Assembly (NCBI GenBank): GCA_965208685.1
Contig: CBDBPL010000007.1
Span: 248,001 to 312,000 of the forward strand
DNA length: 64,000 nt
Source of the DNA: JAJEFO01 sp965208685
Lineage (GTDB): Bacteria; Pseudomonadota; Alphaproteobacteria; Rhodobacterales; Rhodobacteraceae
Direction: 5' to 3'
In this document: piece by piece, positions 26,491 through 35,107 of the stretch
How positions within the stretch are numbered: position 1 is the stretch's first letter
Layout: every line of letters begins with the position of its first letter
Notes under the pieces: generated by a model
The model's database searches: none
The model's input: the letters and a program-made list of their open reading frames with translations, nothing else
What the model was told of the DNA's origin: nothing
Position numbers and translations under genes: made by a program

Positions 26491-27279
26491 TCACGCCGGG
26501 TCGGCAACGAGGATGCCGACGTCCGCGCCATCCAGCGCACTTAGCAAGTCTCCCTTCGGCTTTGCATCGACGACGACGGATTGCAGGTCCGCAAGCTTGC
26601 CGACGTTGGCGAGACCCTTGTGGCCAAATTTCTGTGAATCGATCAGAAGGTGCCGGATCGTGGCGCGCTGCAGCATCACCCGCTTCACCGCGGCGAAGCC
26701 ACGCACCGTCTCTGACGGCCCCAAGGCCGTCAACCCTGACGCGCCGATCACGCAGCGATCCACGTTGAAGCGCTCAAGGAACTCCAGTGTCTCGGTTCCG
26801 ACCGTCGCCGATTCCGCGGGCAGGTACTCGCCGGGGCACAGGATCACTTCGGGCGCCCCGTGCCCGATCGTCATGGCAACCGGGATCGAGTTGGTGATCA
26901 CCGTGCATTGCGTGCCAAGCCAGGCCAGGGCACGGGCCATCTGGATCGTGGTGGAGCCCGAATCGATCATCACGGTCTCGCCGTCCTGCACCAGCCCGGC
27001 TGCCCGCCGCCCGATCCGCTCTCGCTCGGCAATCCGGTCGTTTGCACGCTCGTCCAGGCTCGGGTAATGCCCCTGCGCCGGGGCCGAGGCACCGCCATGA
27101 GCACGGTCTATCAGCCCGTCCTCGGACAGCGCGTCAAGATCCCGGCGGACCGTCTCGGCGGAGACATTGAACCGCCGCACAAGTTCGCTGATGCGGACAT
27201 GGGGGCGCAACTTCAGTTCCAGAAGTATCTGCCGCCGCCGCTCGCGCTTCTTCAAGCGTTCCCGGCCGTTCTCCGCCAT
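26491..27279 (-). CDS. DeoR/GlpR-family transcriptional regulator
   Basis: 262 residues from ATG 27279. An N-terminal DeoR helix-turn-helix (RRRQILLELKLRPHVRISEL, VSAETVRRDLDALSEDG, RAHGGA) precedes a C-terminal sensor domain with VMIDSGSTTIQMARAL, the phosphosugar-binding loop of the family. DeoR regulators respond to phosphorylated sugars or polyols; GlpR senses glycerol-3-phosphate. It heads the phn-HAD-ugp run and is divergent from the Na/Pi cotransporter. ATG 27306 and TTG 27336 are alternative starts. Confidence 0.87.
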   Translation of the reverse strand: MAENGRERLKKRERRRQILLELKLRPHVRISELVRRFNVSAETVRRDLDALSEDGLIDRAHGGASAPAQGHYPSLDERANDRIAERERIGRRAAGLVQDGETVMIDSGSTTIQMARALAWLGTQCTVITNSIPVAMTIGHGAPEVILCPGEYLPAESATVGTETLEFLERFNVDRCVIGASGLTALGPSETVRGFAAVKRVMLQRATIRHLLIDSQKFGHKGLANVGKLADLQSVVVDAKPKGDLLSALDGADVGILVADPA

Positions 27280-27356
27280 GTTGAGTCGCGTCCTTGTCTG
27301 CGCCATCCGGCTGTCCGATTCTGCCGTTCCGGACAAAATTGTGGCTTTTCTGTCGC

Positions 27357-27410
27357 AATTGCAATTATTTTGTTGTATATCCCACTATCTGATGTGCAAA
27401 TTTCTTGCAC
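27357..27410. promoter_or_regulatory. Candidate operators between DeoR and Na/Pi genes
   Basis: This AT-rich stretch in the divergent gap contains a 10-base perfect palindrome AATTGCAATT (27357-27366) and an inverted repeat GTGCAA-ATTTC-TTGCAC (27394-27410). Both share the TTGCA core. They are good candidates for binding by the adjacent DeoR protein and could control both divergent units. Inferred from symmetry and location. Confidence 0.4.
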
Positions 27411-27480
27411 AAAACGGATTTTTGACGCCTGTGCGAACAGTGGCCATGCCCAAGCGCAATCCAGAAACCGACGTTCCCGA

Positions 27481-29142
27481 ATGATCGTCCTTGCCGCACA
27501 GCTCGCCGCCGCAGTCGCGCTGCTGTTGTGGTCGGTTCGCCTGATCCGCACGGGCGTCGAACGCGGATTCATGCCCGACCTGAAACGTCTCATGAAGGAT
27601 CGCGCCGACAACAAGCTTTCCGCCGCGGCAAGCGGCAGCCTTGCGGCAATGCTGATGCAAAGTTCGACCGCCGTTGCGCTGATCGGTGCGGGCTTTGCGG
27701 TCTCTGGCATGCTGGCACCCCATGCCGCCCTGGCGCTCCTCCTCGGCGCAGACCTCGGCGCTGCCATCATGGCAATGGTTCTGTTCCTGCCAGTGCAGGC
27801 GCTGATCCCCTTTGCACTGCTTCTTGGCATCGCGATCTTCTTCAATGCCCGCAGCCGCAAGTCCAAGCAGGTCGGACGCATGGTGATCGGCTTCGCGCTG
27901 GTCCTGATCTCTCTTGGCATGATCCGGGATGCGGCGGCGCCGATTGGAGCCAACTCCGTTGTCCAGAACATAGCGGCTTATTTTCAGGGCGACCTCGTCA
28001 GCGCATTTGCCATCGGTGCGCTCATCGCTTGGGCGATGCACTCCAGCCTTGCCGCAGTGCTGACCTATGCCGCCTTCGCCGCTACCGGACTGACCGCCGC
28101 GCCGGTGGCCGCCGCGCTGGTGATCGGCGCGAACTTCGGCGGTGGGCTCATTCCCTTCGTGCTCCTTTGGTCGAGCGAGCGGCCGGCCCGGCTCGTGGCC
28201 ATCGGCAACCTGGTTGCGCGCGGCGGCATAGCGCTCCTGTTTCTTGCACTTCTCGTGGGTGGCATTGTCGATCTCGCGCTGCTCGGCGCGGAACCGGGCC
28301 AGCAGGCTGTCACGCTTCACATCGTGGTGAACGCCACGTTGCTCGCGTTGGCCCTGCCCCTTTCCGGCAAGCTTGTCCGCATTGCAGATGCGGCACTGCC
28401 CAGACATGCCGAGCGGACGGTTGCGATCGTTTCGGCGCTGGACCCGGATGCGCTCGACCACGCGCCCCTGGCGCTCGCCTGCGCTCAGCGCGAACTCCTG
28501 CGAATGGCGGAGACCGTGCAAGCCATTCTGGTCCCTGTCATGCAACTGTTTCGTGGCTGGGATCCGAACATTGCACGCGTGATCGAGATGCGAGAGGACG
28601 ACATTGACAGGATGCATTTCGAGACGAAGATCTACATCTCGCGACTGCGCGAAAATGGCATTCCTCCTGAACTGGACAAGAGGACGCTGGAAATCGCCGC
28701 AGTGGCCAACAGTCTTGAAGAGGCCGGCGACCGGATCGCGGTTGACCTCGTTTCACTGGCGAAGAAGATGCAGGACCAAGCAATCAGGTTCTCCGATCAG
28801 GGCATCGCGGATCTCAATCATTTCCACGATCAAGTCGTCACCAACGGTCAACTGGCCCTCAGGGTGTTGACCACTGGCGATGCCGAGGCCGCGCGCCAGC
28901 TCGTCGCCGAAAAGGACCGGATCCGGATCGAAGAGCAGAAGCTGCAGGAAAGACACCTGAGGCGTCTCCAGCAAGGCGCGGCCGCCAGCCTCGAGACCAC
29001 GAACATCCATCAGGACACGTTGCGCCTTCTGAAACAGGTAAACGCCGCGCTTTCCTACGTGGCCTATCCGATCGCGGAGGAGACCGGCGACCTCCTGGGG
29101 AGCCGTCTTGCCTCGCTCCGAAGCGGCGGAGACGCGGCATGA
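27481..29142 (+). CDS. Na+/phosphate cotransporter family protein with PhoU-like C-terminus
   Basis: 553 residues. The N-terminal half has two inverted Na/Pi-cotransporter repeats. The first is marked by QSSTAVALIGAGFAVSG; the second reads HSSLAAVLTYAAFAATG, so the usual Gln of the QSS motif is His. From about residue 340 a helical, PhoU-like domain follows (MREDDIDRMHFETKIYISRL, SLEEAGDRIAVDLV). Family members move phosphate with sodium, often as an exporter or low-affinity importer, with the PhoU part regulating. It is divergent from the DeoR gene. The start has only a weak ribosome site. Confidence 0.87.
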   Translation: MIVLAAQLAAAVALLLWSVRLIRTGVERGFMPDLKRLMKDRADNKLSAAASGSLAAMLMQSSTAVALIGAGFAVSGMLAPHAALALLLGADLGAAIMAMVLFLPVQALIPFALLLGIAIFFNARSRKSKQVGRMVIGFALVLISLGMIRDAAAPIGANSVVQNIAAYFQGDLVSAFAIGALIAWAMHSSLAAVLTYAAFAATGLTAAPVAAALVIGANFGGGLIPFVLLWSSERPARLVAIGNLVARGGIALLFLALLVGGIVDLALLGAEPGQQAVTLHIVVNATLLALALPLSGKLVRIADAALPRHAERTVAIVSALDPDALDHAPLALACAQRELLRMAETVQAILVPVMQLFRGWDPNIARVIEMREDDIDRMHFETKIYISRLRENGIPPELDKRTLEIAAVANSLEEAGDRIAVDLVSLAKKMQDQAIRFSDQGIADLNHFHDQVVTNGQLALRVLTTGDAEAARQLVAEKDRIRIEEQKLQERHLRRLQQGAAASLETTNIHQDTLRLLKQVNAALSYVAYPIAEETGDLLGSRLASLRSGGDAA

Positions 29143-29555
29143 GGGCTCCGGGAGACGTCGCCAAGCGACACTTGGGGAGGACTTCACCGCCGCGCGAACC
29201 AATGGCGGGATGGCGCGGCGTCAGCTGCAGGACGACGCCGACGGGATGGCCGATGGACGACGCGAAGGCACTGCGCGCTGCCGAAACCGAGGCGCTGACA
29301 GAGGCTGGTGCGGCCGGGTTCATCTCCAGCCTGCCCTTTGGCGACTGTTTTCTGGACAGGCGCCTCGACCGTTGCGCCTGGGTTCAATGCCGGACTATGG
29401 TCTGTGCGACTGCGGCAGGCGGGCCGCTGCGCCGTTCGAAGGGGCGCGTGGGACGCACGTGCCGCCGCAACTCGTTCTGGAAGGCCGCGAGGCTGGCCGA
29501 TGAAAGGGAGATCTCGAGGCTCTTGACGACCCGGCAGGGGACCCGGAGCGACTGA
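29139..29555 (+). CDS. Hypothetical ORF, doubtful
   Basis: 138 codons starting in an ATGA overlap with the Na/Pi gene, which is the only argument for it. The product is Arg-, Ala- and Cys-rich, has no recognisable domain and lies among competing frames. It may be chance. The rest of the approximately 500-base gap up to 29645 shows only a small hairpin GCCTC-GT-GAGGC (29579-29590). Confidence 0.2.
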   Translation: MRAPGDVAKRHLGRTSPPREPMAGWRGVSCRTTPTGWPMDDAKALRAAETEALTEAGAAGFISSLPFGDCFLDRRLDRCAWVQCRTMVCATAAGGPLRRSKGRVGRTCRRNSFWKAARLADEREISRLLTTRQGTRSD

Positions 29556-29644
29556 CGAAGAAGGAAGAAAAACGCGAAGCCTCGTGAGGCATCGCCAACC
29601 AAGGCCGGAACAACCGGTCCAATCTAACCCGAAAGGAGAGGAAG

Positions 29645-30670
29645 ATGAAGAGGATTACAGCCACGATCGCAGGATCGTTGATCGCGCTCGCCGCGACGGT
29701 GTCGGCGTCATTCGCCGACAAGCTGACGTACTATTGTTCGGCACAGGAAGACTGGTGTCAGCTGATGGCTCGGAGCTTCGAGGACGCGACGGGCATTGAC
29801 GTGAACATGACCCGGAAGTCTTCGGGCGAGACCTTCGCGCAAATCCGTGCGGAATCCTCCAACCCCAAGGGCGACGTCTGGTGGGGCGGCACGGGCGACC
29901 CGCACCTGCAGGCAGCGGAGGAAGGCCTGACAATGGAATACATGTCGCCAATGCGCGACCAGCTGCATGACTGGGCGATTGCACAGGCCGAAAGCGCCGG
30001 CAACAAGACCATCGGCATCTATTCCGGAGCGCTGGGCTACGGCTACAACACCGAACTCGTGGCCGCGAACAACCTGCCCGAGCCGTCCTGCTGGAAGGAC
30101 TTGCTGAAACCGGAATACAAGGGCCATGTCCAGATGGCGAACCCGAACTCGTCAGGCACGGCCTACACGACCCTTGCATCCATGGTGCAGATTTTCGGGG
30201 AGGACGACGGGTTTGAGTTCATGAAGGGGCTCCACGCCAACATCAACCAGTACACGAAGTCTGGCTCGGCTCCGATCAAGGCGGCAGGTCGCGGTGAAAA
30301 CACCATCGGCATCGTCTTCATGCACGATGCGGTCAAGCAGGCCGTGTCCGGGTTCCCGATCAAGGTCGTGGCACCGTGCGAAGGCACCGGATACGAGATC
30401 GGTTCGATGTCGATCATCGAAGGAGCGCGCAACCTGGAAGAGGCAAAGATGTTCTATGACTGGGCGCTCTCCGTCGAGGCGCAGAATCTCGCGCTGCAAG
30501 TGAATGCATTCCAAGTCCCGTCCAACACGGGGGCGGAGACCTCCGAGAGTGCGCCTGACATGAGCCTGATCAAGCTGATCGACTACGACTTCAAGAAGTA
30601 CGGCTCTTCAGACGAGCGCAAGCGCCTGCTGCAGAAATGGGACGAAGAGGTTTCGACCCTGCCACAGTAG
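29645..30670 (+). CDS. ABC transporter substrate-binding protein, AfuA/FbpA-like
   Basis: 341-residue periplasmic protein with a signal peptide (about residues 1-24, ending ASFAD). The mature N-terminus KLTYYCSAQEDWCQLMARSF and GDVWWGGTGDPHLQA belong to the Fe(III)/AfuA-type binding-protein class. GGAGAGGAAG precedes the start. Characterised relatives bind ferric iron (FbpA) or hexose phosphates (AfuA). A phosphatase-family gene nearby and the preceding phosphorus genes make a phosphorylated ligand attractive, but this is inference. The permease GTG follows the stop directly. Confidence 0.85.
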   Translation: MKRITATIAGSLIALAATVSASFADKLTYYCSAQEDWCQLMARSFEDATGIDVNMTRKSSGETFAQIRAESSNPKGDVWWGGTGDPHLQAAEEGLTMEYMSPMRDQLHDWAIAQAESAGNKTIGIYSGALGYGYNTELVAANNLPEPSCWKDLLKPEYKGHVQMANPNSSGTAYTTLASMVQIFGEDDGFEFMKGLHANINQYTKSGSAPIKAAGRGENTIGIVFMHDAVKQAVSGFPIKVVAPCEGTGYEIGSMSIIEGARNLEEAKMFYDWALSVEAQNLALQVNAFQVPSNTGAETSESAPDMSLIKLIDYDFKKYGSSDERKRLLQKWDEEVSTLPQ

Positions 30671-32884
30671 GTGACGCCCGCGAAAGCAACTCAGACCCCT
30701 CCGGTATTGATCTTCTGGATCGTCGCCGGGTGGGTCGGCTTCGTCCTCTGCCCCTGGTACGGGGTGGAGGACGGTTTCTTCTCGTTCGAGTGGCTGGTCG
30801 ACGGCTACCCGTTCGAGGAGGACTATTCCCCAGCCGCTTTCCTGATCGGACAAGGCGAGAAGCTGTGGCTGGCCCCCTTGCTGATCCCTCTCCTCCTGCC
30901 GTTTCTGGCTCTCGGACGGGAGAAGTCCGACCCGACGTATTTCCGCATTCTGACCGTCGCAGGCGCGCTTGGATTCGGCTGGCTGATCATCCAGGGATTT
31001 TCAATCGGCATCCGCGGTTTCAATTTCCAATGGATGAATGCAGCGTTTGGTGCGCTGGGAGATCGCCAGTTCGGGATGGGATACGGCGCGATGATTTGCG
31101 CTTCCGCCTTCCTGTTCCTCTTCACCCAGGGCATCGCCGCGCGGGGTGCGGTCAACGGGGACGTCTTCGTGGTCGGCGCGATCGGCGGCGTGGTCACCAT
31201 TGTCACCGCCTTCGTGTTCTTTCCCATCGCGAACATGCTGTTCTCGGCCTTTGTGACCGACGAAGGCGCATACTCGATCTCGGCGTTTGTCGGCAAGTTC
31301 TTCGATGATCGCCTGTGGGGACTTGGTTGCTTCTTTGGCACGAGATGCGGCGCGGCGCTGAATTCACTTGTCCTTGCCATCGCCGTCGGTTTCATCACCA
31401 CCGTTCTGGGCCTTGCCTTTGCCCTTGTCGTGACCCGCTCAGGGTTTCGCTGGAAACGCATACTCCGCGCGCTGACAGTGCTGCCGATCATCACGCCGCC
31501 TTTCGTGATTGGCCTCGCGCTGATCCTGCTGTTCGGCCTGTCCGGTTCCGTGACCGTTTTCTTCGCCGACCTTCTGGGCACGCAGCCCACCCGATGGCTC
31601 TACGGCATGCCCGGCGTGCTGATCGCGCAGACGCTGGCGTTCACGCCCATTGCCTTCCTCGTTCTGATCGGCGTGGTCGAGGGCGTCTCGCCGTCGATGG
31701 AAGAGGCCGCGCAGACGCTGCGTGCCAACCGCTGGCAGACATTCCGTACTGTGTCGCTGCCGCTGATGCGCCCAGGACTGGCCAACGCGTTCCTGCTGGG
31801 CTTCATCGAGAGCATGGCCGATTTCGGCAACCCTCTCGTCCTGGGCGGCAACTTCGACGTGCTCTCGACGGAGATCTTCTTCGCCATCGTCGGTGCGCAG
31901 TACGACCAGGGTCGTGCGGCGGTGCTTGCCATGGTCTTGCTGTTCTTCACCCTGTCAGCCTTCTTTGCCCAACGGGCCTGGCTTGGGAAGAAAAGCTACA
32001 CGACCGTTTCGGGCAAGGGCGACGCGGGCGTGCACCCGTTGATGCCAAGCGGTCTCGCAATTCCGGCGATGATCGTGGCGCTCGGCTGGGCGATCTTTAC
32101 TGCAACGGTCTACGGCATGATCGTCTATGGAAGCGTCGTGGAGCTTTGGGGGGTCAACAACTCGCTGACCTTCAAGCACTACGTGACGGCCTTCTCGATG
32201 CGGATCGAGGAGGAGGGCATCCGGTGGACGGGTGCCGCTTGGGACAGTTTCTGGACGACGATCACCATCGCCGCAATCGCAGCGCCCTTGACGGGGGCGG
32301 TCGGGCTGGTCACGGCCTATCTGCTCACCCGGCAGAGCTTCGCGGGAAAGAGCGCGTTCGAGTTCGGCACGATGCTGTCCTTCGCAATCCCCGGCACGGT
32401 CATCGGCGTAAGCTACATCCTCGCCTTCAACGTGCCACCGATCGAGATCACTGGGACGGGCATCATCCTCGTTGTCAGCTTCATCTTCCGAAACATGCCT
32501 GTGGGCGTGCGCGCCGGCATCGCGTCAATGTCCCAGCTCGACAAGTCGCTGGACGAAAGTTCCCTGACGCTCGGCGCCAACTCGTGGCAGACTTTCCGCC
32601 GGGTGATCCTTCCGCTTCTGCGGCCTGCAATTCTCGCGGCGCTCGTGTATTCCTTCGTGCGCGCCATGACCGCGATCTCGGCCGTGATTTTCCTTGTATC
32701 GGCGGAGTATGACATGGCCACCAGCTACATCATCGGGCGGGTCGAGAACAATGACTACGGCCTCGCGATTGCCTACTCCACGACGCTGATCTTCGTTATG
32801 CTCTCCGCCGTGGCGCTGTTGCAGCTGATCGTGGGCCGCACCCAGATAGGGCGCCGCATGACGCAGTCGCGGACGAATGTTTGA
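30671..32884 (+). CDS. ABC transporter permease, fused two-domain (FbpB/AfuB type)
   Basis: 737-residue inner-membrane protein containing two permease domains. Two coupling loops are visible, EEAAQTLRANRWQTFRTVSL (about residue 346) and SLTLGANSWQTFRRVILP (about residue 634). An N-terminal extension of about 200 residues adds further hydrophobic segments ahead of the first permease domain. The start is GTG immediately after the binding-protein stop. Fused permeases of this kind serve Fe(III)/AfuB-like importers. Confidence 0.88.
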   Translation: MTPAKATQTPPVLIFWIVAGWVGFVLCPWYGVEDGFFSFEWLVDGYPFEEDYSPAAFLIGQGEKLWLAPLLIPLLLPFLALGREKSDPTYFRILTVAGALGFGWLIIQGFSIGIRGFNFQWMNAAFGALGDRQFGMGYGAMICASAFLFLFTQGIAARGAVNGDVFVVGAIGGVVTIVTAFVFFPIANMLFSAFVTDEGAYSISAFVGKFFDDRLWGLGCFFGTRCGAALNSLVLAIAVGFITTVLGLAFALVVTRSGFRWKRILRALTVLPIITPPFVIGLALILLFGLSGSVTVFFADLLGTQPTRWLYGMPGVLIAQTLAFTPIAFLVLIGVVEGVSPSMEEAAQTLRANRWQTFRTVSLPLMRPGLANAFLLGFIESMADFGNPLVLGGNFDVLSTEIFFAIVGAQYDQGRAAVLAMVLLFFTLSAFFAQRAWLGKKSYTTVSGKGDAGVHPLMPSGLAIPAMIVALGWAIFTATVYGMIVYGSVVELWGVNNSLTFKHYVTAFSMRIEEEGIRWTGAAWDSFWTTITIAAIAAPLTGAVGLVTAYLLTRQSFAGKSAFEFGTMLSFAIPGTVIGVSYILAFNVPPIEITGTGIILVVSFIFRNMPVGVRAGIASMSQLDKSLDESSLTLGANSWQTFRRVILPLLRPAILAALVYSFVRAMTAISAVIFLVSAEYDMATSYIIGRVENNDYGLAIAYSTTLIFVMLSAVALLQLIVGRTQIGRRMTQSRTNV

Positions 32885-32896
32885 GGAGAGCGTGAG

Positions 32897-33964
32897 ATGA
32901 GCATCGCATCCAAGGCCGCACCGATCCGGTTCGAAGGCGTTTCAAAGAAGTTCGGCAAGGATGTCGTTGCGGTCGACAACATCGACCTGGCGGTGGACGC
33001 CGGCAAGCTCGTGACCCTCCTCGGCCCTTCGGGCTGCGGAAAGACCACGACGCTCAGGATGATTGCAGGGTTGGAGATGGCCACCTCGGGCCGAATCACC
33101 ATTGGCGACGTGGATGTCACGACGTTGCCTGCGACCGACCGCGACGTGTCGATGGTCTTTCAGTCCTACGCGCTCTTTCCGCATATGAGCGTGCTGGAAA
33201 ACGTCATGTATGGCCTGACCTTCTCGGGCTTCGGAAAGAAGGAAGCCCGTTCTCGCGCGTTGCAGGGGTTGGAACTGGTGGGCCTCAAGGGCTTCGACGG
33301 GCGCTTGCCGGCAGAACTGTCGGGTGGTCAGCAGCAGCGGGTTGCGGTGGCGCGTGCCTTGGTACTCGAGCCACAGGTTCTGCTCTTTGACGAGCCGCTT
33401 TCGAATCTGGACGCCAAGTTGCGTCGGCAGGTGCGTGAGGACATCCGCGCGATCCAGCAGGAACTCGGCCTGACCGTAGTCTATGTCACCCACGACCAGG
33501 AAGAGGCGCTTGCGGTTTCCGACGAGATCGTGGTGATGCGCAACGCAGCCATCGCCCAGATCGGCACGCCACGAGAACTCTATGACGCCCCCAACGACCG
33601 CTTTGTTGCCGACTTCATTGGAGAGGCAAACCTCATTGAGTGCCAAATTGTCGAACTGGATGGTGGAACCGCGATGATCGAAGTCGAAGGCTACCGGCAC
33701 CAGCTGCCGGCGCGAGGACTGTCTCCGGGGCCGGCCACGCTTGCCGTGCGTCCGTCCCGCATTGTCCTTGATGGCGACACGGGCGTGCCTGCGACGGTCG
33801 CAAAGGCAACTTATGTAGGCGTGCGGATGGAATACACGTTGGAGGGCGGGTTCGGACAGGTCTTTGCCGTGCAGGATGACGTGGACAAGCCGCTGGAGGT
33901 CGGTACGAACTTGTTCATGTCCTTCGCCTCAAGAGGACCCGTGCTGCTGCCCGGCGAGACGTAG
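32897..33964 (+). CDS. ABC transporter ATP-binding protein (FbpC/AfuC/PotA type)
   Basis: 355 residues. Walker A GPSGCGKTT (about residue 43), signature LSGGQQQRVA, Walker B LLFDEP and YVTHDQEEA are intact; a TOBE-type C-terminal region follows (LAVRPSRIVL). Placed 12 bases after the permease, it is the third gene of a three-gene importer. Ligand assignment follows that of the binding protein and is open between ferric iron and phosphorylated compounds. Confidence 0.9.
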   Translation: MSIASKAAPIRFEGVSKKFGKDVVAVDNIDLAVDAGKLVTLLGPSGCGKTTTLRMIAGLEMATSGRITIGDVDVTTLPATDRDVSMVFQSYALFPHMSVLENVMYGLTFSGFGKKEARSRALQGLELVGLKGFDGRLPAELSGGQQQRVAVARALVLEPQVLLFDEPLSNLDAKLRRQVREDIRAIQQELGLTVVYVTHDQEEALAVSDEIVVMRNAAIAQIGTPRELYDAPNDRFVADFIGEANLIECQIVELDGGTAMIEVEGYRHQLPARGLSPGPATLAVRPSRIVLDGDTGVPATVAKATYVGVRMEYTLEGGFGQVFAVQDDVDKPLEVGTNLFMSFASRGPVLLPGET

Positions 33965-34056
33965 TAGACCCGTCTGGCTCACTTGCAGTCCGAAGTTCCC
34001 GGGGATTGCCTGGCGACTTGACCGGTCTGCAATTGAGCACTTGCGAATCAGCGATC

Positions 34057-34088
34057 CTTCCGGCCCTGCGCTGAAGCGGCGCCGGAAG
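34057..34088. terminator. Hairpin between converging genes
   Basis: CTTCCGGC and GCCGGAAG form an 8-bp stem enclosing 16 bases, between the ABC ATPase end and the end of the opposing inositol-monophosphatase-family gene. Plausible bidirectional terminator. Confidence 0.5.
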
Positions 34089-34096
34089 CCATTGGT

Positions 34097-34891
34097 TCAA
34101 TCTCGTCCGCCCCACGCAAGTGTCGCGATGGACTTCAGTTCCTCGAAGACCTGTGGTGCACCTGCGATCACGCGACCTCCCTTGCGGATCATCTCGTCGG
34201 CATTCTGATCCTCGACCACTCCGCCCGCCTCTGTCACGAGCAGCTGACCTGCGAGGCAATCCCATGCGTTCATATGTTCTTCCACATACCCAAGCAGCCG
34301 CCCTGCGGCCACATATGCCAATGACAGGGCTCCGCTGGCATTGCGATTGAACATCGTCCCGCGGACAACAAGAGCGTTCACAATTGACGTGACATTCTCG
34401 GGCGCTATTCGGTTTGAGTAACCCAGCCCCACGGTCCCTTCGTCAAGAGACTTGCCTTCCGCCACGCAAACCGCTTGTCCATTGAGATGCGCTCCACACC
34501 CGCGGAGCGCCGAAAAGGTTTCGCCGTAGATCGGGTCGTGGACTACGCCGAATTGAGTCTTGCCTTCGGCCACTCCGGCGAGAACAATTGTCCACGTAGG
34601 AATGCCGTTGAGGAAGTTCGTGGTGCCGTCAATCGGGTCAATGACCCATGTGAAGCCGTTTGCGCCAGCGGTGCCGCCATGTTCTTCGCCAACGATTCGG
34701 TCATCCGGCCACGCTTCCGCAATTTTCTTGCGGATGAGCGATTCGATCTTGCGGTCGGCTTCGCTCACCCAATCATGCGAACCCTTCTGGTCAACGTGCA
34801 GTTGATCGCGGCGCGCGAAGTAGTCTCGTGCCAGCAATCCGGCGGACTGGCAGAGCCTCGTCGAGAATGAAAGCTTGTCTTCGAAGGTCAT
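34097..34891 (-). CDS. Inositol monophosphatase family protein
   Basis: 264 residues from ATG 34891 (GTG 34909 also possible). The Mg-binding signatures are complete: GEEHGG, WVIDPIDGTTNFLNGIPTW, NAWDCLAGQLLVTEAGGVV. The family dephosphorylates inositol-1-phosphate, histidinol phosphate, PAP or fructose-1,6-bisphosphate. It converges on an AfuABC/FbpABC-like importer and lies beside other phosphorus genes, so a role in using imported sugar or polyol phosphates is possible but unproven. Confidence 0.9.
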   Translation of the reverse strand: MTFEDKLSFSTRLCQSAGLLARDYFARRDQLHVDQKGSHDWVSEADRKIESLIRKKIAEAWPDDRIVGEEHGGTAGANGFTWVIDPIDGTTNFLNGIPTWTIVLAGVAEGKTQFGVVHDPIYGETFSALRGCGAHLNGQAVCVAEGKSLDEGTVGLGYSNRIAPENVTSIVNALVVRGTMFNRNASGALSLAYVAAGRLLGYVEEHMNAWDCLAGQLLVTEAGGVVEDQNADEMIRKGGRVIAGAPQVFEELKSIATLAWGGRD

Positions 34892-35107
34892 GAACAGAGA
34901 TTCCAGCACGAATAGGCTGACTGTTCAATCAGAAGGCGCTGCATGGCAAGCCCTGTTCCAACGAGGGCCGCAAGCGGCCGCCATCCCGAGATCGATCGGA
35001 CCGAGGCGGGCTCTGGACCATGTCGCAGCTTGACGCATTCCAAACCTGATGCTTGTCTGGCGGCGACCGGAAAGCTCCGGAGGATGCTGTGTCGGAGGAC
35101 CTCGAAC

